A stretch of DNA of 9,474 bases from assembly GCA_947632495.1 (NCBI GenBank), contig CANRPL010000056.1:1-9474 (forward strand). The letters are read 5' to 3'. The first letter of the stretch is position 1. Each line of letters opens with the position of its first letter. A program made the position numbers and the translations under genes. Origin of the DNA: an uncultured Bacilli bacterium. GTDB lineage: Bacteria; Bacillota_I; Bacilli_A; RF39; UBA660. A model generated the notes under the pieces. It saw nothing but the letters and a program-made list of their open reading frames with translations. It was not told the origin of the DNA and made no database searches. Shown piece by piece: positions 1 to 4,833 of the stretch.

Positions 1-67
1 GAATCATACTTTCTAAATTTACTATTTCACTTGAATAACTTCTTTTTGGTCTTTTGGTCATTGACAT
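1..67 (-). CDS. Start of an unidentified basic protein (cut by the window edge)
   Basis: Only the first 22 codons are visible. The reading starts at ATG 67-65 (MSMTKRPKRS...), with a second in-frame ATG at 61-59 and an upstream in-frame GTG at 76-74; a TAA at 79-77 closes the frame above. The stretch is strongly basic (K, R, P, K, R within residues 4-9), as in many DNA-binding proteins. A TATAAT promoter and an AGGAG lie upstream, but AGGAG sits 15 bases before the GTG and 24 before the ATG, so the start is uncertain. Basic N-termini of this kind occur in IS3-type OrfA transposases, but the visible residues do not match one convincingly. No function is assigned. Confidence 0.4.
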   Translation of the reverse strand, partial: MSMTKRPKRSYSSEIVNLESMI

Positions 68-91
68 TTTTATCACTTACTTTCTTTATTA

Positions 92-111
92 CTCCTATAT
101 TTATTATACCA
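92..111 (-). promoter_or_regulatory. Extended -10 promoter and purine-rich site before the left-edge gene
   Basis: On the minus strand TGGTATAAT (111-103) is a perfect extended -10 element. The hexamer 17 bases upstream, TTACTT (131-126), is a poor -35, so the TG extension probably carries recognition. Transcription would start near 96, which places AGGAG (96-92) at or next to the 5' end of the mRNA. The promoter supports the view that a gene begins near position 67. Confidence 0.55.
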
Positions 112-120
112 AATTGCCAT

Positions 121-172
121 AAAAAAAGTAAGGTTTGTAAGCTTTTTTTTAGGAATAATAAAGCAACCTTAC
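121..172 (-). terminator. Bulged intrinsic terminator with a T7 tail
   Basis: Reading the minus strand, GTAAGGTT (172-165) pairs with AACCTTAC (135-128). An inner stem GCTTT/AAAGC can form with a five-base bulge (TTACA) on the 3' side. Seven T's follow directly (127-121), the usual form of a Rho-independent terminator. No gene lies between this hairpin and the one at 201-240, so it would be a backup terminator for the Tim44-like gene or a barrier in front of the next promoter. A transposon end is another possibility, because the arm begins TGTAAGG, but no matching far end is visible. Confidence 0.55.
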
Positions 173-200
173 AAATACATTATACTAAATTTTTATAAAT

Positions 201-240
201 AATAAAAGACTGTTTTCAAAATTTCTTTTGTCAACAGTCT
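201..240 (-). terminator. Intrinsic terminator after the Tim44-like gene
   Basis: On the minus strand AGACTGTT (240-233) pairs with AACAGTCT (214-207). A 2x2 internal loop separates this from an inner 5-bp stem CAAAA/TTTTG with a four-base loop. A U-rich stretch (TTTATTATTTA) follows. It is the first clear terminator downstream of the gene ending at 258. Confidence 0.65.
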
Positions 241-241
241 G

Positions 242-264
242 AGGTTAGATAAATAATCTAACCT
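242..264 (-). other. Perfect hairpin over the stop codon of the Tim44-like gene
   Basis: AGGTTAGAT and ATCTAACCT form a perfect 9-bp inverted repeat around a five-base loop. The TAG stop codon (260-258) lies in one arm. No T-run follows, so it is unlikely to terminate transcription alone. Only one base separates it from the terminator hairpin at 207-240. It may protect the mRNA 3' end or act together with that terminator. Confidence 0.5.
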
Positions 265-1013
265 TTCTTTATAGAACGACTGTAAATTAAATTTAACCTT
301 TCAATTCGGTAACTATCATTATTGGTAATATAAACTTCATAATGACTATCATACCTCACAGCGTTAGGATGAATATTTTCCGATATTGTATATTTATCTT
401 CTTGAACCCCTATATCAACAACAATGATATTATCATCAGTTGATATAAGTCTAAAATCGGTAAAAATAATATTATCACGAACTGCTTGACGATTTGTTTT
501 CTCTAAACTATGCATTTGTTTTTCAAATTGCTGAAAAAGTTCTTTACCTAAAATATCTCGTAAATTATCATAATCAAAAGTTGTAAAATATTCTTGCATT
601 TTTAGATATAGCTTTTCGGCTATATTTTTTATTTCACTTACACCATATTCTTCTTTTGGTAAGTCATCATCTAAAGTTGGCTCTATTAGTATTTCTTCAA
701 CTTCTTTAGATCTATGCCTAATGAGGAAGTATTGAAGAAAAAAAATAAATGAAATAATAGCGGAAAGTATGACACTAACTAATGAAAAACAAATAAAATT
801 ATACACACTTGTAATTAACATAAAGCCAACATAAAGTTGTCTTAAATATGGATATTCTATATTAGCAAAATAGTTAATAAATAAATAAAAAGATATTACT
901 AAATAAATAACGGTACTAATATGAATATTATTTATTGGTAAAAATAAAACTAATAAACTAAATAAACACGCAATAATAGCATAAATTAATATTCGTTTTA
1001 TTCTTGATGACAT
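258..1013 (-). CDS. Membrane protein with a cytoplasmic Tim44-like domain
   Basis: This 251-residue protein has four hydrophobic segments (about 8-26, 34-50, 61-77 and 79-97), then RHRSK, which by the positive-inside rule places the C-terminal part in the cytoplasm. An acidic linker (about 104-122) leads to a soluble domain at about 125-245. The pattern there (LYLKMQEYFTTFDYDNLRDIL, then ELFQQFEKQM and an alternating beta-rich half) resembles the Tim44-like domain of small Bacillota membrane proteins, which has an NTF2-like alpha+beta fold. In mitochondria Tim44 tethers Hsp70 to the import channel; the bacterial proteins have no settled function. The ATG at 1013 has AGGTGG four bases upstream. 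The gene has its own apparent promoter and terminators on both sides, so it is probably monocistronic. The Tim44-like call rests on pattern recognition only. Confidence 0.65.
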   Translation of the reverse strand: MSSRIKRILIYAIIACLFSLLVLFLPINNIHISTVIYLVISFYLFINYFANIEYPYLRQLYVGFMLITSVYNFICFSLVSVILSAIISFIFFLQYFLIRHRSKEVEEILIEPTLDDDLPKEEYGVSEIKNIAEKLYLKMQEYFTTFDYDNLRDILGKELFQQFEKQMHSLEKTNRQAVRDNIIFTDFRLISTDDNIIVVDIGVQEDKYTISENIHPNAVRYDSHYEVYITNNDSYRIERLNLIYSRSIKKG

Positions 1014-1017
1014 AAAA

Positions 1018-1042
1018 CCACCTACACATTAATATTCTATCA
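1018..1042 (-). promoter_or_regulatory. Extended -10 promoter and ribosome binding site of the Tim44-like gene
   Basis: TGATAGAAT (1042-1034) is an extended -10 element with a 5/6 hexamer. There is no good -35; that position, 17 bases upstream, is filled by the T-tract of the preceding terminator. The Shine-Dalgarno sequence AGGTGG (1023-1018) sits only four bases before the ATG at 1013, shorter than usual. The 5' leader would be about 13-16 bases long. Confidence 0.5.
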
Positions 1043-1055
1043 CAATTGAATTTTT

Positions 1056-1090
1056 AAAAAAACAGTTGGAAGTTAAATTCTAACTGTTTT
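1056..1090 (-). terminator. Intrinsic terminator of the surface-protein gene
   Basis: On the minus strand AAAACAGTT (1090-1082) pairs with AACTGTTTT (1067-1059). After one mismatch the stem continues as GAA/TTC. The hairpin is followed by more T's (to 1056). The TAG stop codon of the gene (1082-1080) lies within the hairpin. Confidence 0.75.
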
Positions 1091-4000
1091 CATCATTTTT
1101 AGTATTTTTACGTAAGAAAAGATACCAAATAATAATAACTAATAAAATAATAGCCATGGCAACATATTCCATTACAGAATGGCCCTCTTTCTTTTCCTCA
1201 ACTTGATTAGAAGAAGAATTACTATTAGAATTACTGTCATTAGCATTAGAAAGTTCTGGCTCATCTGGTATAGCTTCTACTGGTTCATCTTGATTATGTC
1301 TAGAAATAATTGCTAAAGGATTATTATTTGCAAATAAGCCATCTGGAATGACAAATTCACCATCACTAACATCTTGCCATACAGCATATAAAACAATTAT
1401 TGCACCATTAGTTGAAGTTAAGTTTTGAACCTTTTCACCATTTTTAAATTCAATAGTAGCGCTACTAGCGTCACGACTCCATCCCATAAAGATAGCATTA
1501 TCTTTGGTAAAGGTATTTATACTTAATTTTTTAGAAGAATCATAGACATGTGTAGAACTATCCATCTGTCCTTTACCACCATTAGCATTATAAGAAATTT
1601 GATAAGTGTTAGCCTTAGAATGTGCCTTATAAGTATAATCACTAGCACCCATTACAAAGGTATATGGATTAACAGCGATATCATCCCAACTAGCAAAGCT
1701 ATAACCTTCTTCTGGAGTTGCCGCTATAGTTACGCTACAACCATAGTAATAACTACCATCGCCACTTACAGCATTTATTCCATCGTCTTTAGTTAATTCA
1801 ACTTTATAACTATTACGCGTATAGAAGTAATTGATAATTAAACTATTATCATTTTTGACTGTTGCCGTTATAGTACTAGGTTTAGTAAATCCTTTATATT
1901 CATTCGTTTTTGGGGTAACCTTAGCTGATGAACTTGCTGCATAAATATCTGTTTCTACTAACGTATAATTTTTATTATCCTTAACATCAACTTTGCCATT
2001 ACAATTTTGTTGCCAATGATTAACCGTATATTTACGATTATTTTGTGATGTCCAAACCGCATATAACGTAATAACCGCATTTGGTGATGTAGCAAGTCCA
2101 CTTATAGACTGACCATCAGCATAGGAAGCACTAGTAGCTTTACTATCAGTACTCCAACCTAAAAATAGATAACCTGATTTAGTGAATTTATTAGGAGCTA
2201 ATTTAGCAGCCACACCATAAGTATAAACGGAATCATTCATTGTACCTGTTCCACCATTAGCATTATACTTAACCGTATAAGTATTAGCCTTCCATATAGC
2301 GTATAGATTAACAATACCACCATTAGTTGCCGTTAAATTACTTACTGATTGGCGATCCTGATAAGTCGCACTAGTGGCTTTATTATTAGTTGACCAACCT
2401 AGGAAAGTATAACCCGTTCTTTTAAATGCGTTAGCCGTCAAATTCTTTGCGACATCGTAGGTAAATGATAAGTCATTCATTGTACCTGTTCCACCATTAG
2501 CATTATACCTAACCGAATAAGTATTAGCCATCCATATAGCATATAGATTAACAGTAGCACCATTAGTAGATGTTAAATTAGTTACTGATTGACGATCTTG
2601 ATAAGTTGCACTAGTGGCTTTACTATTGGTTGACCAACCTAGGAAAGTGTAACCAGTTCTTTTAAACGCATTGGCCGTCAAGGCTTTAGCTACACCATAA
2701 GTATGTGATGAATTATTCATCGTACCTGTTCCACCATTAGCGTTATACTTAACAGTATATGTTTTAGTAGGTTCAGGTTGCGGCGTTGGCGTTGGATCTG
2801 GTGTTGGAGTTGGTGTTGGAGTTGGTGTTGGAGTTGGCGTTGTAGTTGGAGCTAAAGTAGCATTACTCAATCTAATAACAGCATAATAATCACTAGCAAA
2901 TATTTTTCTAAATGTTAATTTTCCTTGATTAGCTGGCGATGATGATTCATTATACTGATATGTTACAAACTTTTTATTTGATGTATTATACTTTATAAAT
3001 ATAGGTGTGCTATTAGCCTTGCCACTCGCTGTATTAAAGCCATAGAACATAGCAGCAGATACTGTTTTACCAGTCCATGATATAACGATATCACCAAATT
3101 CTAATGATGTCGAACTTAAGAATGATGAACGATCACCAGAGTTGCTCTTTAATTCACGACCACCATACATGCCCGGAACTAGTAATTTATTAATTTCACT
3201 TTGAGCACTACTGAAAGATGTTCTTCGATAATTTCCGTTAAACAAGGCTGACTTAATACTACTACTAGTCAAAGATGAGAATGTATATCTACTTCCGACA
3301 GCATTTTTCCATAATTTCAAAATAGCATCAAATTCATCAGAAGCACTTGTAATTTTAGATACTTGATTTTTGAATAGTGTTATGTCGGAACTTGAATTGA
3401 TAGTACTTCCAACTTTTAAACTCAATTTATCCATCGTTAATGTATGATTAGCACTCGTCGTAACTTTAAAACCAGGATGTGTTAAAGTGCCATTTTTAGT
3501 AGCTTTGACTTTATAATATATTTTAGCATTGCCGCTAGCAGGAACTGTAACACTCCAAGATAAGGTACTACCTGATTTACTATAACCACTTGATGCTGAT
3601 ACAAAACTAGAGTTACTTGGAATAGTTACAGAAACTTTACTAATTTTGACACTGCTACTACTTTGATTGTCAAAAGATAGATAATAGACAATACTATCGC
3701 CGACATTTAACTGATTATATTTAGTTAAAACTTTAGAAGTTGGAGATGATTCACTCATCCATTGTTCCACTCTAACATTAGTCAAATCATTACGTGCCAA
3801 AGCATTACCATTTAATGTCAAACCACTACATGTATCACTAGTTCCACAATATTTGTTGACAGGTCTAATAATTGAAACAGATGAAAGCTTACCATCATAT
3901 AATTCTTTAGCAAATAAATTAGCATCAGCTTTAGTTGTTAAAACATTCGTATAGGTAATAGATGCGCCATCCGAATTAACAATCTTATCGTCAGTAATAC

Positions 4001-4727
4001 CGCCATTTTTAACAGTTGGATAATCCGTACCAGCCGCATGAATAAAACCTTTATTACCAGATTTAACACTATCACCAACATAAACCATAGCGTGGCCTGA
4101 ATCAGTCGTACGACGATAAATTATAATATCGCCTTTTTGAATAGTCTTAAAAATTTCATCAAGGACAGCACTAGGATTAGAGAGACTTTCGTTATAGTAC
4201 ACTATCTGATTATTTTTACCCTTTTCCCCTTTTGCAGCATTAGTTAAATGAGCTGTACTAAAACCGCGACCATAACTTTTATAGGCTGTTCGATAATTAT
4301 CAACACTTGTTTTAGCATACGAAGTAGTACCAGAATTATTAACATAAGATGCCGTATCATATTTATAAAAATCCGATAGATCATATCCGATAGAATTTAG
4401 CATAACAATTATAGCGAAACTACTACAGTCAATAGTATAACGACGAGAACGGCCTATACCTTCAGGTTTAGCATTATAATCACGCCAATAAAAAGTTGCA
4501 TAATTATCCATTCCACGTTGTTCATAATCAGAATATGAACGATTATAATAAAAGCTTTTAGCGGTTGCGACAATATAATTTTGAAGTTGACTTCGCGTAT
4601 ATGATGTTGTCGCTATAGTACTAACTTCACTTTTAGTACTAGTTGCTAAAGTCTTTTTTATTTTAATACCATTGCTGATAGTGAAAACAGCACAAAAAAC
4701 AATAACTAGTAAAGAACATACTGACAA
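1080..4727 (-). CDS. Large membrane-anchored surface protein with NlpC/P60 peptidase and InlB B-type repeats
   Basis: The open frame is 1215 residues from a TTG at 4727; the likely true start is ATG 4762 in another frame (see 4728-4762). Residue numbers count from the TTG. A hydrophobic export segment spans 4-18. Residues about 40-290 form an NlpC/P60-type cysteine peptidase, usually a cell-wall peptide hydrolase, with triad C101 (DCSSF), H212 (GHAMVYVGD) and H230 (FIHAAG). A DUF11/Ig-like domain follows (about 317-440). Residues about 450-622 resemble the peptidase again but lack the triad. A Pro-Thr linker (627-654) leads to three InlB B-type repeats (656-892), a MucBP-like region (about 899-970), a GYxFxxW bacterial repeat (971-1039) and a fourth B-type repeat (1041-1117). 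A Ser/Asn-rich spacer, a transmembrane helix (about 1186-1205) and RKNTK end the protein. No LPXTG motif is present, so anchoring is by the helix, not sortase. The role is probably wall remodelling or adhesion; the substrate is unknown. Confidence 0.82.
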   Translation of the reverse strand: MSVCSLLVIVFCAVFTISNGIKIKKTLATSTKSEVSTIATTSYTRSQLQNYIVATAKSFYYNRSYSDYEQRGMDNYATFYWRDYNAKPEGIGRSRRYTIDCSSFAIIVMLNSIGYDLSDFYKYDTASYVNNSGTTSYAKTSVDNYRTAYKSYGRGFSTAHLTNAAKGEKGKNNQIVYYNESLSNPSAVLDEIFKTIQKGDIIIYRRTTDSGHAMVYVGDSVKSGNKGFIHAAGTDYPTVKNGGITDDKIVNSDGASITYTNVLTTKADANLFAKELYDGKLSSVSIIRPVNKYCGTSDTCSGLTLNGNALARNDLTNVRVEQWMSESSPTSKVLTKYNQLNVGDSIVYYLSFDNQSSSSVKISKVSVTIPSNSSFVSASSGYSKSGSTLSWSVTVPASGNAKIYYKVKATKNGTLTHPGFKVTTSANHTLTMDKLSLKVGSTINSSSDITLFKNQVSKITSASDEFDAILKLWKNAVGSRYTFSSLTSSSIKSALFNGNYRRTSFSSAQSEINKLLVPGMYGGRELKSNSGDRSSFLSSTSLEFGDIVISWTGKTVSAAMFYGFNTASGKANSTPIFIKYNTSNKKFVTYQYNESSSPANQGKLTFRKIFASDYYAVIRLSNATLAPTTTPTPTPTPTPTPTPDPTPTPQPEPTKTYTVKYNANGGTGTMNNSSHTYGVAKALTANAFKRTGYTFLGWSTNSKATSATYQDRQSVTNLTSTNGATVNLYAIWMANTYSVRYNANGGTGTMNDLSFTYDVAKNLTANAFKRTGYTFLGWSTNNKATSATYQDRQSVSNLTATNGGIVNLYAIWKANTYTVKYNANGGTGTMNDSVYTYGVAAKLAPNKFTKSGYLFLGWSTDSKATSASYADGQSISGLATSPNAVITLYAVWTSQNNRKYTVNHWQQNCNGKVDVKDNKNYTLVETDIYAASSSAKVTPKTNEYKGFTKPSTITATVKNDNSLIINYFYTRNSYKVELTKDDGINAVSGDGSYYYGCSVTIAATPEEGYSFASWDDIAVNPYTFVMGASDYTYKAHSKANTYQISYNANGGKGQMDSSTHVYDSSKKLSINTFTKDNAIFMGWSRDASSATIEFKNGEKVQNLTSTNGAIIVLYAVWQDVSDGEFVIPDGLFANNNPLAIISRHNQDEPVEAIPDEPELSNANDSNSNSNSSSNQVEEKKEGHSVMEYVAMAIILLVIIIWYLFLRKNTKNDENS
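1377..1607 (-). repeat. InlB B-type repeat 4 (diverged, separated from the others)
   Basis: Residues 1041-1117 of the surface protein read YQISYNANGG, then FMGWS and end VLYAVW. The repeat keeps the YNANGG, GWS and LYAVW landmarks of the Listeria-Bacteroides (InlB B-repeat) family but is clearly diverged from repeats 1-3. It is separated from them by the MucBP-like and GYxFxxW domains. Confidence 0.75.
2052..2282 (-). repeat. InlB B-type repeat 3
   Basis: Residues 816-892 run from YTVKYNANGGTGTM through FLGWST to LYAVW. The repeat starts exactly 80 codons after repeat 2 and is more diverged in its second half than repeats 1 and 2 are from each other. Confidence 0.8.
2292..2522 (-). repeat. 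InlB B-type repeat 2
   Basis: Residues 736-812 run from YSVRYNANGGTGTM through FKRTGYTFLGWST to LYAIW. They are nearly identical to repeat 1 in protein and very similar in DNA, with a period of 240 bases. Confidence 0.82.
2532..2762 (-). repeat. InlB B-type repeat 1
   Basis: Residues 656-732 run from YTVKYNANGGTGTM through FKRTGYTFLGWST to LYAIW, directly after the Pro-Thr linker. In InlB-family proteins such repeats form small beta-rich stalk modules on the cell surface. Confidence 0.82.
2766..2849 (-). repeat. Pro-Thr dipeptide repeat (low-complexity linker)
   Basis: Residues 627-654 of the surface protein are mostly alternating Pro and Thr with scattered Asp, Gln and Glu. On the plus strand the DNA shows a 12-base unit, GTTGGTGTTGGA, in about three near-perfect tandem copies with degenerate copies beside them. 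Such linkers span the cell wall as stiff, extended segments. The tandem DNA could change length by slippage in 6- or 12-base steps without breaking the frame. Confidence 0.85.
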
Positions 4728-4762
4728 TAATATGTTTTTTTACTTCTACTTATACTTCTCAT
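4728..4762 (-). other. Probable true N-terminus of the surface protein, out of frame by one base
   Basis: ATG 4762-4760 sits eight bases after AGGTGA and reads MRSISRSKK, a typical positively charged signal-peptide n-region. The frame then crosses seven A's (4741-4735 on the minus strand), continues TYYCQYVLY and stops at TAG 4708-4706. One added A, or a -1 ribosomal slip in the run, joins MRSISRSKK to NILLSVCSLLVIVFCAVF, a complete signal peptide, giving a protein of about 1227 residues. The TTG at 4727 has no good ribosome binding site and yields no positive n-region. The sequence does not distinguish sequencing error, phase-off allele, transcriptional slippage or recoding. Confidence 0.7.
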
Positions 4763-4770
4763 ATTACTTC

Positions 4771-4793
4771 TCACCTACTCTACAAGTATATCA
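4771..4793 (-). promoter_or_regulatory. Extended -10 promoter and strong ribosome binding site of the surface-protein gene
   Basis: TGATATACT (4793-4785) is an extended -10 element (TG, one base, 5/6 hexamer). The -35 position, 17 bases upstream, falls in the T-tract of the rpoC terminator. The Shine-Dalgarno sequence AGGTGA (4776-4771) is followed by eight bases and ATG 4762. This site decides in favour of the 4762 start over the TTG at 4727. Confidence 0.6.
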
Positions 4794-4805
4794 CTTTTTA
4801 ACTGC

Positions 4806-4833
4806 AAAAAAAAGAGAAATTAATTCTCTTTTT
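4806..4833 (-). terminator. Intrinsic terminator of the rpoBC unit
   Basis: On the minus strand AAAAAGAGAA (4833-4824) pairs with TTCTCTTTTT (4818-4809) around the loop TTAAT. Further T's follow to 4806. The hairpin begins inside the rpoC TAA stop codon (4834-4832). The stem is 10 bp but AT-rich, so it may be leaky, letting some rpoBC transcripts reach the surface-protein gene. Confidence 0.75.

Noticed and set aside
1..175. Left end of an IS3-type insertion sequence (TGTAAGG arm plus basic OrfA-like N-terminus)
   Set aside because: Only 22 codons and one possible terminal arm are visible; no second inverted repeat or target duplication can be seen, and the arm is explained as a terminator stem.
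1080..1300. LPXTG sortase signal at the surface-protein C-terminus
   Set aside because: No LPXTG or related motif precedes the transmembrane helix; the helix with its basic tail is the only anchor seen.
2052..2770. CRISPR-like or intergenic direct repeats
   Set aside because: The repeats are in-frame 80-codon protein modules with no unique spacers of CRISPR size.
4733..4742. Canonical tandem-slippage -1 frameshift site at the A-run
   Set aside because: In the starting frame the codons are AGT AAA AAA ACA, so a two-tRNA slip would mispair; A AAA AAC is present but not in the phase a standard X XXY YYZ site needs. Single-tRNA slippage or RNA polymerase slippage remains possible, and no downstream pseudoknot was evident.
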